A DNA stretch of 64,000 nucleotides from Gammaproteobacteria bacterium (GTDB lineage Bacteria; Pseudomonadota; Gammaproteobacteria; Competibacterales; Competibacteraceae). A program made the translations under genes and the position numbers. The DNA is taken from NCBI GenBank assembly GCA_024235035.1, contig JACKNE010000011.1, positions 62,001 to 126,000 on the forward strand, in the 5' to 3' direction. Shown here piece by piece: positions 37,059 through 45,695 of the stretch (position 1 is its first letter; every line of letters starts with the position of its first letter). The notes beneath the pieces are model-generated. The model did no database searches, had not been told where the DNA came from, and saw nothing but the letters and a program-made list of their open reading frames with translations.

Positions 37059-37832
37059 ATGAAGGCCAGTGACAAGTACACCGTGGAAACGATTACGGAA
37101 ATCCAGACTTGGGCATCCAATTTATTTTCCTTCAAAACCACCCGCAGCCAGTCCTATCGTTTCATCGCCGGGCAATTTGCTCGGTTAGGCGTGGAGGACG
37201 ATAATGGTGAACTGGTGTGGCGGGCGTATTCAATCTGTTCAGCGCCCTACGACGATTTTTTGGAGTTCTACTCGATCGTGGTGCCGGACGGTGCGTTCAC
37301 CTCGCGTTTGTCGAACCTCAAAATCGGCGATCAGGTCATGGTGGAGAAACGGAACTACGGTTACCTGACCACCGACCGCTTCGAATGCGGCAGGGATCTA
37401 TGGCTATTGTCCACCGGTACTGGGCTGGCGCCTTTTCTGTCGATTCTCCAGGAATTCGACACTTGGGAGCAGTATGAAAATATTGTGTTGGTCCACAGTG
37501 TGCGTTACCAACATGAGTTGGCTTACCAGGAGTTCATCGACGCTCTCAAAGAGAATGAACTGTTTGCCGAGTACGCTTACAAGCTGCAATACGTGCCGGT
37601 GGTGACTCGCGAGCAGGAACGGTCGATACTCAACGATCGCATCACCCACTTGTTGGCCAACGGTCAGTTGGAAGCGCATGTCGGATTGCCTATCGACCAG
37701 GAACGGTCGCGGATCATGATCTGCGGCAACCCGGATATGGTGCAAGAAACCCGGCAACTGCTCATGGACCGGGGGTTGACCCTGAGCCTGCGTGGCAAGC
37801 CGGGCAATATGGCTGTAGAAAATTATTGGTAG
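37059..37832 (+). CDS. fpr: Ferredoxin/flavodoxin-NADP+ reductase
   Basis: A 257-residue FAD enzyme moving electrons between NADPH and ferredoxin or flavodoxin. FAD motif RAYSICSAPYDDFLEFYSI (R-x-Y-S), flavin phosphate contact GAFTSRL, NADP site STGTGLAPFLSIL, and C-terminal GKPGNMAVENYW with the aromatic terminal residue that stacks on the flavin. ATG 37059 is preferred over GTG 37038 (family start MKASDKYTVETI). The 216 bases after it up to 38049 contain no convincing gene. Confidence 0.94.
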   Translation: MKASDKYTVETITEIQTWASNLFSFKTTRSQSYRFIAGQFARLGVEDDNGELVWRAYSICSAPYDDFLEFYSIVVPDGAFTSRLSNLKIGDQVMVEKRNYGYLTTDRFECGRDLWLLSTGTGLAPFLSILQEFDTWEQYENIVLVHSVRYQHELAYQEFIDALKENELFAEYAYKLQYVPVVTREQERSILNDRITHLLANGQLEAHVGLPIDQERSRIMICGNPDMVQETRQLLMDRGLTLSLRGKPGNMAVENYW

Positions 37833-38048
37833 AGAATCAGGTCAAAAGCTGCTTTGAGTACGGTCGGCAGGCGATCGCCACTACCCGCTACGACTGCTTG
37901 ACCAGCTTAAAAACGAGCGGCCAATGGCCAAACCTAGCATCGAACGAAGCAACGCGATCGATCGGAAAGACTGTACAAACCGCCGCTGACTTACTACAAA
38001 GATATAAGGCAGGCGGGCTGCCGATCTCATCGTTGAATACGTTCTATT

Positions 38049-38885
38049 ATGTCGCTCAAAATTACCGCAACGATCACTGTGCTGATCGCCTTTGTCCTTG
38101 GCCTAGCGGTGTTGATGAACTATGCGAAGTTTGAACGCACGTTCAGCAACCTGACACAATCGCGACTGGCGTTCCTGATTCAGGATTTGCGCGATACCCT
38201 CGAATTCGGCCTCGATCTCGGCCTAGACCCCGCCGCCATGGCCAACACGGCGGCCATTCTGACCCGAGAGGCCACCCAGGACCCGCATATCCTGTCGATC
38301 AGTGTCTTCGACGACCAGAAGCGTGTCCTGCATCAATACCAGAGCGACCTTCTGAAGCATCATCCTGTCGCTCCTCTGGCGTCGGCCTGGTTGGCAACCG
38401 TATTACAGACGATCGCCAAAACGCCTCAACATGTCAGCGACTCCGAGACGCTCATGGTCGGTATTCCACTCGTCAACAACTTTGGTCGCACGGTCGGTGC
38501 TCTCATCCTGCGCTACGACCGATCGTTTTACGATCAAGAGCTGCAACATACGCTGTTCGACCTGATCCGTGCAGCGTTGCTGATTCTGGTCGCCACCAGC
38601 TTGGCCGCATGGCTCAGTGTGTGGTTGCTGTTTCGGAGCGCCCGGCGCGAACTCAGACAGGTCGGCGCAGCTCTTGAGCAATTTCTGGAGAACCGGCAGG
38701 TTTCCGCCTCACCATTCGAGGGGGATTCGGCTTTGAAAGTACTGCATGTTGCCGCGGAACAGAAAAGCCAAGAATTTCAGCAACGCCTGGTTCAGGCTGA
38801 CCGAATCCTGCACCTTGAGCAGCGGTTGGCTGAGCGAATACCTTCTCTTCCGGAAGAGAGGCAGAGGGATGGAGAGAGGCAATGA
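38049..38885 (+). CDS. Two-helix membrane sensor protein without output domain
   Basis: A 278-residue protein: membrane helix at residues ~7-25, a periplasmic sensor-like domain (~26-175; ISVFDDQKRVLHQY and VGIPLVNNFGRTVGALILRYD are Cache-like), a second membrane helix (~178-203), then a helical tail with QVGAALEQFLENRQ. No kinase, cyclase, methyl-acceptor or phosphatase domain follows. The last ~15 residues (PSLPEERQRDGER) derive from a palindromic repeat. Its stop overlaps the next ATG (38882), so it is coupled to the HAMP-MFS gene and may be its sensor partner. Confidence 0.78.
   Translation: MSLKITATITVLIAFVLGLAVLMNYAKFERTFSNLTQSRLAFLIQDLRDTLEFGLDLGLDPAAMANTAAILTREATQDPHILSISVFDDQKRVLHQYQSDLLKHHPVAPLASAWLATVLQTIAKTPQHVSDSETLMVGIPLVNNFGRTVGALILRYDRSFYDQELQHTLFDLIRAALLILVATSLAAWLSVWLLFRSARRELRQVGAALEQFLENRQVSASPFEGDSALKVLHVAAEQKSQEFQQRLVQADRILHLEQRLAERIPSLPEERQRDGERQ
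38845..38858. repeat. Palindrome inside the 3' end of a sensor gene
   Basis: CTCTTCCGGAAGAG is a perfect 14-bp palindrome in a purine-rich stretch that encodes the C-terminal tail of the sensor at 38049. It resembles segments near 41170-41216 and 55570-55760 that also lie in frame inside genes, suggesting one family of small repeats. Confidence 0.4.
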
Positions 38886-41020
38886 CCGCATCGTTCCGGT
38901 TCACTCGGCTTTTTGCGCTCACCCTCAGCTTGATTGTCATCGCCCTAGTGAGCATTTCGTTTTACGCCGCCTGGGTGCTTGAACGAAGCCTGATACCGCA
39001 ACTGGACCGAAAGATGCTGACGGTGGGCGTTGCCGTCAACGCTAAGTTGGAGCGCGCATTGCGCTATGACATTCCGCTGGAGCATCTTCCTGGCGTGACC
39101 GATTTTTTTGGCACGGTGCTCGCTGCTGATCCTGACCTGGCTTATCTGGTGTTGACCCGCCATGATGGTACGGTTCTCCATCAGTATGGAACCTTGCTGC
39201 CCAGACCGGAAGAACTGGCTCGCGCGACCACTGCGGCGCTGGAAACGCGATCCGCTTTCCAAGGCACGGCGGTCGCCGACTCGATTGAGCAGCAACGGTC
39301 ACCCCAGGCGCTGACGGCTCACCCCCTGGGTGACTTTTATGATCTGGCATTACCGCTGAGATCGGGTGAAACCGTGCTCGGAGTGCTGCATATCGGCGCC
39401 AACGCCAACTTCGTTGTGCAAAAAATCCAGGAAATTCTGTTCGACATCGCCATCGTGTTCGTCATCGCCATCCTGGTCGCCTTCGAACTACTGCTGCTGC
39501 TTGTCCATCACTACCTGGTCGCTCCCATCGACCGACTGGAAACGGTCTTGCGCCGCATCGCTGACGGCGATCTCAGTCACACCTTACCGGTATCCCGCGA
39601 TGAAACTGGCTGGCCAGCTCGGTTATTGAACCGGCTCGTGGAACAGCTGAATGTCGCTCAGCAACGACTCCTGCGGCAGGCCGCACACCTGCAAGGCGTG
39701 GCGCCGGCCGCGGCGGGCCGCCTGTCAACCAATCTGGGGTCACTCTGGCGCGGCTTCACCTTGGCCCCAGAGGGTCGGCCGGTCCTCTATCAGCCCGCCG
39801 ATCTATTTGGCGCCCGGATCGCGACCTTCCTATTCATCTTTGCCGCAGAACTCTCGCAACCCTTTTTGCCCCTATATGCTCGTGCTTATGCGACCTATCT
39901 GTCCAATCCACCTTCTCCATTACTGGTCAGTTTGCCATTGACGGTTTTTACCTTGGCCGCGGCCTTGAGCATGCCGCTAGCCGGCTGGCGCTGCGAACGT
40001 GCGGGTAGTTCACGAACCTTCGCTGAAGGCGCGCTGCTGATGACCCTCGGTCTCATCGGCGCCGGATTGGCATTCAACTTCTACGATTTGCTGGTCTGGC
40101 GAGCATTGACGGCGGTTGGTTACGCTTTCATGTACGCCGCCTGTCAGGGCTATGTCGTCGTCAATACTTCTCCACAGCAAAGAGCGAGCGGTAGCGCTCT
40201 GTTCGTCAGCGGGTTGATGGCTGCCACCATCTGTGGCCCGGCGATTGGCGGCATCTTGGCTGACCGCATCGGTTATACCGCAACCTTCGGTTGCGCGGCG
40301 ATGCTGGCGGCCGGCGCCGGGTTGATGGCATTTGGTCTGCTGAGAACCGCACCTCCCTCGACCCCTGCGCTCCGTCGATCGGCGCACGGTATGATCCGGC
40401 AGCTTGCCGGTAATTCTCGCTTTGTGTTGTTGATGTTGTTCGCCGCCATTCCCGCCAAATTGTTGCTCAATGGGTTCCTGTTTTTTCTCGTGCCGTTGAC
40501 GTTGAACGAGTTTGGCGATAGCCGCTCGGAAATCGGTCGGGTCGCTATGCTCTACGGATTGGCTGCGCTGTTCTTGGGTCCTCTGTTCGCTCGGTTAGCC
40601 GACCGCTTCGCCTTGCATGGGCTGCTAGTGGGCGTTGGAGGGCTGCTGGCCGGTATCGGCCTGATCCCGGTATTTTTCTTTCCCACCACCACCGGGGTAT
40701 TGGTGGGCGTGTTGTTGTTGGGCGTCGGTCAGGCCATGAGCATTTCTTCCCAACTGGCGCTGGTGACCGGGATCGGTCGGTCGCCGATCGAACAGTTTGG
40801 ATCGGGACCGGTGTTGGGTAGCTATCGGCTCATCGAACGTCTGGGTGGCGCTTGTGGGCCGCTGTTCGCCGCTGGTCTCGCGGCGCTTTTCGGCTATGCG
40901 GGCGCCGTGACCATCATCGGTATGTTAGGAGTCCTGACTGCTACCCTATTCAGCGTCAGTTTCCTGGTCCTGGGGGTCGAACCGGAACCAGATGACGAAC
41001 CGCCGCCGGTCGCTTCCTGA
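38882..41020 (+). CDS. Sensor-HAMP-MFS transporter fusion protein
   Basis: A 712-residue protein with an unusual architecture. Residues 1-30: membrane helix; ~31-185: periplasmic Cache-like sensor (AYLVLTRHDGTVLHQYG ... LPLRSGETVLGVLHIGA); ~190-215: second helix; ~214-265: HAMP linker (APIDRLETVLRRIADGDLSHTL); then from ~310 a 12-helix Major Facilitator transporter (AAELSQPFLPLYAR, GPAIGGILADRIGY, with FARLADRFALHG in the second half). A receptor linked directly to a transporter suggests ligand-gated or ligand-recruited transport. It overlaps the upstream sensor by 4 bp and resembles its sensor half, so the two sensors may pair. Transport substrate unknown. Confidence 0.85.
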   Translation: MTASFRFTRLFALTLSLIVIALVSISFYAAWVLERSLIPQLDRKMLTVGVAVNAKLERALRYDIPLEHLPGVTDFFGTVLAADPDLAYLVLTRHDGTVLHQYGTLLPRPEELARATTAALETRSAFQGTAVADSIEQQRSPQALTAHPLGDFYDLALPLRSGETVLGVLHIGANANFVVQKIQEILFDIAIVFVIAILVAFELLLLLVHHYLVAPIDRLETVLRRIADGDLSHTLPVSRDETGWPARLLNRLVEQLNVAQQRLLRQAAHLQGVAPAAAGRLSTNLGSLWRGFTLAPEGRPVLYQPADLFGARIATFLFIFAAELSQPFLPLYARAYATYLSNPPSPLLVSLPLTVFTLAAALSMPLAGWRCERAGSSRTFAEGALLMTLGLIGAGLAFNFYDLLVWRALTAVGYAFMYAACQGYVVVNTSPQQRASGSALFVSGLMAATICGPAIGGILADRIGYTATFGCAAMLAAGAGLMAFGLLRTAPPSTPALRRSAHGMIRQLAGNSRFVLLMLFAAIPAKLLLNGFLFFLVPLTLNEFGDSRSEIGRVAMLYGLAALFLGPLFARLADRFALHGLLVGVGGLLAGIGLIPVFFFPTTTGVLVGVLLLGVGQAMSISSQLALVTGIGRSPIEQFGSGPVLGSYRLIERLGGACGPLFAAGLAALFGYAGAVTIIGMLGVLTATLFSVSFLVLGVEPEPDDEPPPVAS

Positions 41021-41038
41021 ATCACCTGGAGCGTGGTC

Positions 41039-42142
41039 ATGTCCCGACGCTACATTTTGCCGCTGTTGATCCTGCTGCTGATCTCGATACGCAGCGTCTT
41101 AGCCGTTCAACCGCTCCAACCCAATCCGCTCCGGCAAGAAGACCAGGCCTCCTCGCCGGATAGTCCGCTAGTGGCGCCTCTTCCGCGCCCTGAGCAAGCG
41201 TTAGGGAAAGGGGGAGAGCGACGCTTCCGAATTCTGATGTTGCTCTGGCGCGGCGAGACCGAGGTGGAAGCCGGTTTCAAATCCTATCTCGAGGAGCGTC
41301 ATTTACCTTTCGATCTGATCATGCGCAGTGCTGGTCAAGATCCAACCCGCATTCCGGCGTTGGTCGCCGAGGCGCGCCAACTGCAACCGGATCTGGTGTA
41401 TACCTGGGGCACTTCGTTGACCTTGGGCGTTGTCGGCCCGTATGACCAAGTCGATCCAGCCCGCTATCTGACTGAAGTGCCCGTAGTGTTCACCATGGTT
41501 GCTTACCCGGTGGAATCACGGATTGTTCCGGCATTCACCTCGTCCGGCCGCCGTGTCACCGGCACCACCCACACCGTCCCGGTGGAAGCCCAGATCAAGG
41601 CTATTCGCGCCTATCGGCCCATGAAACGGCTGGCCGTGCTTTATAACCCCACCGAACCGAATTCAGTGATCAATATCGGCGAATTACGCCGGGCCGCTCG
41701 CGATCTGGATTTCGAACTGCTGGCCGAGCCGGTGCCTCTGAATAGCGAAGGACGTCCTGATCCCGAGGTCTTGCCAGCCTTGATGGACCAGTTGGCCGTG
41801 CGGGAACCGCAATTCCTCTATCTAGGGCCGGATACCTTCATCGGCGAGCATCGCCAAACCCTCGCCGGCGAGGCCTTGCGTCACCATTTGCCGGTGTTCG
41901 CCGCCACCGAACGCCCGATCTTCGACAGCGCCATTACGCTGGGTCTGGTCGCGCCTTACCGACATCTTGGCCGCTTCACCGCTTTCAAGGTCGAACAAAT
42001 TCTGCTGGGTGGCCAAGCGCCCCAGACGATTCCGATCGAAACCCTCCATCGTTTCACCTACTTCGTCAAGCTACCGGTGGCTCGACAACTGAATCTTTAC
42101 CCACCGCTGGCGATCCTCAACTATGCCGAGGTGTTGGAATGA
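41039..42142 (+). CDS. Periplasmic ABC-type substrate-binding protein (COG2984-like)
   Basis: A 367-residue exported protein. Signal peptide at the N-terminus (RRYILPLLILLLISIRSVLA), a proline-rich linker that includes a repeat-like LPRPEQALGKGGER, then a two-lobed binding fold: FRILMLLWRGETEVEAGF, VAEARQLQPDLVYTWGTSLT, GTTHTVPVEAQIKAIRAYRP, KRLAVLYNPTEPNSV. This pattern is that of uncharacterised ABC binding proteins near TrpX/COG2984. No ABC ATPase or permease is adjacent, so it may present ligand to the sensors in the same operon rather than feed an ABC importer. It overlaps the GNAT gene (ATGA). Confidence 0.8.
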   Translation: MSRRYILPLLILLLISIRSVLAVQPLQPNPLRQEDQASSPDSPLVAPLPRPEQALGKGGERRFRILMLLWRGETEVEAGFKSYLEERHLPFDLIMRSAGQDPTRIPALVAEARQLQPDLVYTWGTSLTLGVVGPYDQVDPARYLTEVPVVFTMVAYPVESRIVPAFTSSGRRVTGTTHTVPVEAQIKAIRAYRPMKRLAVLYNPTEPNSVINIGELRRAARDLDFELLAEPVPLNSEGRPDPEVLPALMDQLAVREPQFLYLGPDTFIGEHRQTLAGEALRHHLPVFAATERPIFDSAITLGLVAPYRHLGRFTAFKVEQILLGGQAPQTIPIETLHRFTYFVKLPVARQLNLYPPLAILNYAEVLE

Positions 42143-42891
42143 GCCGTGGCGAGCCTGCAATCCCGACTGACTTTCAGCGAACCGGATTACTGATCCGGCG
42201 GGACGGCCAGCCGGTGCAGATGCCCTTCATCAGTCGTGCGTTGGAACCGGCGGCGTTGCCAGCGGTGCAAGGTATTCATCGGGAAGCTTTACGTCGGTTG
42301 TCCGAGCCGGGCCTGGTCCGCGCCGACTCCGAAGCCTTTTTTGCCGATCATTTCACCGATGAAGGACGCACTCTAGGCGTGTTCGCCGAGGATCGGTTGA
42401 TTGCCTACGCCATTCTGGGATTGCCGGCTGGGCCGGGCTACCGCTATGACCGCTTTGCCGAGGATCTAGGTCTGCCGGCTGGCGACTGGAGCCGGATCGC
42501 TCAGTTGATCGGTGTGGCAGTCCTGCCGGCATGGCGTGGTAATCGTCTGCATCGTCGTTTGTGCGAGTGGCGGCTGCAACTGGCTTCCATGATGGATCGT
42601 TGGCACATCGCGGCGGTCTCTGCGCCCGGTAACGCCTACAGTTGGCGTAATTTACTGGCCGTTGGGCTGCGGATCAAAGGGATCAAGCTGTTGGGTGGTG
42701 AGCATTTGCGCTATCTGTTTTATGCCGACCTGCGCGGCTCGTCAGCTCTCGATTCCGCTACCGCAGTGACCGTCGAGGTTGTGGCGATCGCCGAACAACG
42801 GAACTTGCTGGCGCAAGGTTATTGGGGTTATGCCGCAGTCATGGACCGAGGCGTTCTCAAAATTCGCTATGCACGACCAGCCCTTCCATGA
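42139..42891 (+). CDS. GNAT-family N-acetyltransferase
   Basis: A 250-residue protein with one GNAT domain in the middle. The CoA-binding stretch reads LIGVAVLPAWRGNRLHRRLCEWRL, equivalent to the V-x-P-x-x-R-G-x-G motif A but with N-R in place of G-x-G. It is followed by HIAAVSAPGNAYSWRNLLAVGLRIKG. The target is unknown. It starts inside the stop of the binding-protein gene and ends inside the start of the phosphatase gene, so it is embedded in the signalling operon. Confidence 0.78.
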   Translation: MSRGEPAIPTDFQRTGLLIRRDGQPVQMPFISRALEPAALPAVQGIHREALRRLSEPGLVRADSEAFFADHFTDEGRTLGVFAEDRLIAYAILGLPAGPGYRYDRFAEDLGLPAGDWSRIAQLIGVAVLPAWRGNRLHRRLCEWRLQLASMMDRWHIAAVSAPGNAYSWRNLLAVGLRIKGIKLLGGEHLRYLFYADLRGSSALDSATAVTVEVVAIAEQRNLLAQGYWGYAAVMDRGVLKIRYARPALP

Positions 42892-44765
42892 AATTGCGCA
42901 CCCGTATTACCCTGAGTGTCAGCTTCTGTTTCGCGACCGTAGCCAGTGGCTTGATGCTGGAAGGGCAATTTCGAGAATGGGGTGCGGAACATCGCTACCA
43001 GGAGGTGTTGCTAACCGGCTACCAAAACACTTGGAATGGCATTGCCGGCGCTGAGTTGCAGCGACTAGTGGCCATGATTCCCAGCGTTACCCGCAATGAA
43101 GATGCGCTACGCGCTCTGGTGCGACGAAACCAGGCTGATTACGCCCAGAGTCTGGTCGAGCTCCTGATCAACCTGCAAGCGAGTTCGCCTCCGATCGCTT
43201 TCGAAACCGCCATCTTGAACGGTACGCTGTTCTTCAGCAACGACCATCATCCCTGGTCGGCGACCAAGTCGGATCGACCCGCCGATCCGGCCACGTTGCA
43301 TGTGCTATCTCCCCGCTTGATCGATGCGGCGCTTCGCGCTGGTAAACCGCTCTTGGGATTGGTTCCTCTGAGCGACCAGGAGGGTTATGGACTCGCCGCG
43401 GTGTTTCCGCAACTGGACCGGACCGGACCCACCGCAGTCAGCGCTTTGTACCTGCGCATCGATCATTTGCTGCCAGCCTTCGCCACCAGTGTAGGAGCGC
43501 CTGCATTCTTTCAGTATCTCGATGGCTCCCTGGGTCAAGGCACCGACCCGGATTTATGGCAGCGCCTGGATACGACATTGGCGCTCCATCGCCATCGCCA
43601 GGTTCACACCGAACACTACGGCAAGCAGGTCTATACCATCGCTGGATTGTTATTACAGGATTTATTTGGCCGGGGAGCGGCAATCCTGTTGACCGTCGAG
43701 GATATCACCACAGCTTACTGGCGGGATATTCTGCTTAACGTCCTTTCGCATGGCGGCGTGGTGGTGGCGCTGGCCTTGTTCCTAAGCGGTTTGTATTGGT
43801 CTTTACGCCAGGCGTTTCGACCTCTCAATCAGGTAATCGGCATCCTGAATGCTTTGGCGCGGGGTGATACCCGGATGCCGACGTTGAGGGCGAATCCTGC
43901 CGATGACGACGAAATCGGTCGCTTGGCCAATACCGTCGAGCAATTTCACCAGGCTCAGGTGGCGCGCAGCCAGTTAGTCAAACTGCGTCAGGAGTTGCAC
44001 ATCGCCGCCCGTATCCAGCGTTCACTCTTGCCCGCCAGTTTTCCAGAAAGACCCGAATTCGATCTGTGCGCTGCGCTATATCCTTTTGGCGAGGTGGGCG
44101 GCGACTTCTATGATTTTTTCGATTTGCCCGATGGTCGGTTGGGGTTGGTAATCGCTGATGTGTCGGACAAGGGGGTTGCTGCAGCGTTGTTTATGGCGGT
44201 TGCTCGGACTGTCATTCACGCTGTGGCGCAAATCGTGCCTGATCCAGGACCTTGTCTGGAGCAGGCCAATACCTTGTTGAGTGAGGATAACGCGGCGGCG
44301 ATGTTTGTCACGGTGTGTTATGGGACGCTGGAACCGGTCAGTGGAGAATTTCGTTATGCCAATGCGGGCCACAATCCGCTCTACCATATTGCCGTCGATC
44401 GCACGGTGACGGCGTTACCGCTGACGGGCGGCATGGCGCTGGGAATCATCGACGATTTGCCGTTTGCTGAACAGCGCTTGGTCCTGCATCCAGGCGAGCA
44501 GTTGCTGTTTTACACGGATGGTGTGACAGAGGCCGTCGATCTGCAAAACCGAGAGTTTACGACCAGACGCCTCGAAGCAACGCTGACGCTTGCGCCGACC
44601 GATGTCTCTGCTTTGATCGCTACCGTCACGGACGCTGTCCAGACCTTCGCTGCTGGTGCGCCGCCTGCTGACGATCTGACCTTGATGGCCTTGGCGTATT
44701 GGGGGCAAAGTCAGATGGCGGGCAGCGATTTGAGGATCGACGATAGCGTTTCTATACCGGTTTAG
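42888..44765 (+). CDS. Membrane HAMP-SpoIIE (PP2C-type) protein phosphatase
   Basis: A 625-residue signalling phosphatase. Residues 1-~25: membrane helix (RITLSVSFCFATVASGLML); ~30-275: large periplasmic sensor domain; ~280-303: second helix; ~304-360: HAMP (PLNQVIGILNALARGDTR); ~365-610: SpoIIE/RsbU PP2C domain with metal aspartates in GEVGGDFYDFFDLPDG and VIADVSDKGVAAALFM, plus PPADDLTLMALAY. Such enzymes dephosphorylate STAS proteins. No STAS gene is in this operon; the one at 6479 is a possible partner. ATG 42888 overlaps the GNAT stop (ATGA). Confidence 0.9.
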   Translation: MKLRTRITLSVSFCFATVASGLMLEGQFREWGAEHRYQEVLLTGYQNTWNGIAGAELQRLVAMIPSVTRNEDALRALVRRNQADYAQSLVELLINLQASSPPIAFETAILNGTLFFSNDHHPWSATKSDRPADPATLHVLSPRLIDAALRAGKPLLGLVPLSDQEGYGLAAVFPQLDRTGPTAVSALYLRIDHLLPAFATSVGAPAFFQYLDGSLGQGTDPDLWQRLDTTLALHRHRQVHTEHYGKQVYTIAGLLLQDLFGRGAAILLTVEDITTAYWRDILLNVLSHGGVVVALALFLSGLYWSLRQAFRPLNQVIGILNALARGDTRMPTLRANPADDDEIGRLANTVEQFHQAQVARSQLVKLRQELHIAARIQRSLLPASFPERPEFDLCAALYPFGEVGGDFYDFFDLPDGRLGLVIADVSDKGVAAALFMAVARTVIHAVAQIVPDPGPCLEQANTLLSEDNAAAMFVTVCYGTLEPVSGEFRYANAGHNPLYHIAVDRTVTALPLTGGMALGIIDDLPFAEQRLVLHPGEQLLFYTDGVTEAVDLQNREFTTRRLEATLTLAPTDVSALIATVTDAVQTFAAGAPPADDLTLMALAYWGQSQMAGSDLRIDDSVSIPV

Positions 44766-45063
44766 GGCTCTTTGAGAAGGAGGATTCGCTCTTGGTCTTC
44801 CTTTATCGGGTCAAATTGAACCGATATGGCTACATTTCGTCATGCTGGATGACTTAGAAGGTAACTTGTGACCTGTTAGTGACGAATTGTGTTTAAGCAG
44901 CAGTCAGCATGGGCATGTTATAAACATAGCACGACCCGTTTAGTCCGTTGATCTTGTTTGATATAGATGGAAAGCGCATCTTTTTCTTGGTTAGGTATGA
45001 AGTTTGCTGAAGGCGGCGCGAATAGAAACTTCCTTGTCTTGAGCTGAAACCCCGGAGTGTGTT
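44766..45063. other. Intergenic region after the phosphatase gene
   Basis: About 300 bases without a convincing gene on either strand. It contains an ATGTT-ATA-AACAT palindrome (44915-44927) of unknown meaning. Base composition drops here, marking entry into the accessory block that runs to about 53.5 kb. Confidence 0.5.
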
Positions 45064-45066
45064 GTG

Positions 45067-45243
45067 GTGAACCTTGAAATCCAGCGTAAACAAATTATCG
45101 TGCTGGCTTTATCGATCGTTTTGGCCTTTGCCTCTTATTGGATTCCGCTACCGCGTGAGCCCCAGGTCGTGAAGCCAGAAATATTGGAGGCCGCGCCGCC
45201 TACTTTAATCTCCAGCGCCTTATCGATGTCCACAACAATATAG
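45067..45243 (+). CDS. Possible small single-helix membrane protein
   Basis: A 58-codon frame starting at GTG 45067 (another GTG just before it) after CCCGGAGTG. It encodes a short polar start, one hydrophobic helix (IIVLALSIVLAFASYWI) and a proline-rich, probably periplasmic tail. It could be a genuine small membrane protein or the remaining 5' end of a truncated gene. No family recognised. Confidence 0.4.
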   Translation: MNLEIQRKQIIVLALSIVLAFASYWIPLPREPQVVKPEILEAAPPTLISSALSMSTTI

Positions 45244-45326
45244 ATGCTGTTCCGCAGCCGCGCACAGCTAAATCGACATATAGCCAAACCAACCGAGTTT
45301 TGATCGGAATTTCAGGTGGCCTACCA

Positions 45327-45695
45327 TCATTTGTTGGTTTCCCTGATTACATGGGTGGTTTCGCGTTGTGCTTGCGCCTCGGCGGTGCTGGCCTTGGCGC
45401 GTTCTGCCTTCAGTGCTGCTCGATGTTCCGCTGCCCTGATGCGTGCTTCGCGTTGTTCCGCCCAATGCTCGGCGTTGCCTCGTCTATAGATTTTTCCTTG
45501 TTCGCTGCTCCGGGTATTCGTCCCTGTCGCTTTGATCCGCTTCACTTCAACTTGCTCGCCGCCGCCGGTCGGTGTACAAGGCGCTTGCTGGTAAAAGGGT
45601 GGCGCGCCAAGCGTCGATACAGGGCATTTGTACATGATCTGCCCGAAGGTTGGCGCGGTGAGCATCATTAGAACGAGTGTCGTTGATTTCTTCAT
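45327..45695 (-). CDS. Small exported DUF4124-like protein
   Basis: A 122-residue protein with a signal peptide (residues 1-~18, STTLVLMMLTAPTFG), then IMYKCPVSTLGAPPFYQQAPC resembling a DUF4124-type segment with two cysteines, and a long charged, alanine-rich helical tail. AGGAGGAA is ideally placed before ATG 45695, which argues for a real gene. Function unknown. Confidence 0.7.
   Translation of the reverse strand: MKKSTTLVLMMLTAPTFGQIMYKCPVSTLGAPPFYQQAPCTPTGGGEQVEVKRIKATGTNTRSSEQGKIYRRGNAEHWAEQREARIRAAEHRAALKAERAKASTAEAQAQRETTHVIRETNK

Noticed and set aside
37826..38134. 102-residue ORF between fpr and the first sensor gene
   Set aside because: It overlaps both neighbours, starts inside fpr, has no family pattern, and its end is out of frame over a clear membrane-protein start.
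44893..45093. 66-residue minus-strand ORF
   Set aside because: No start signal and no protein features; it lies antisense to the likely small membrane ORF.
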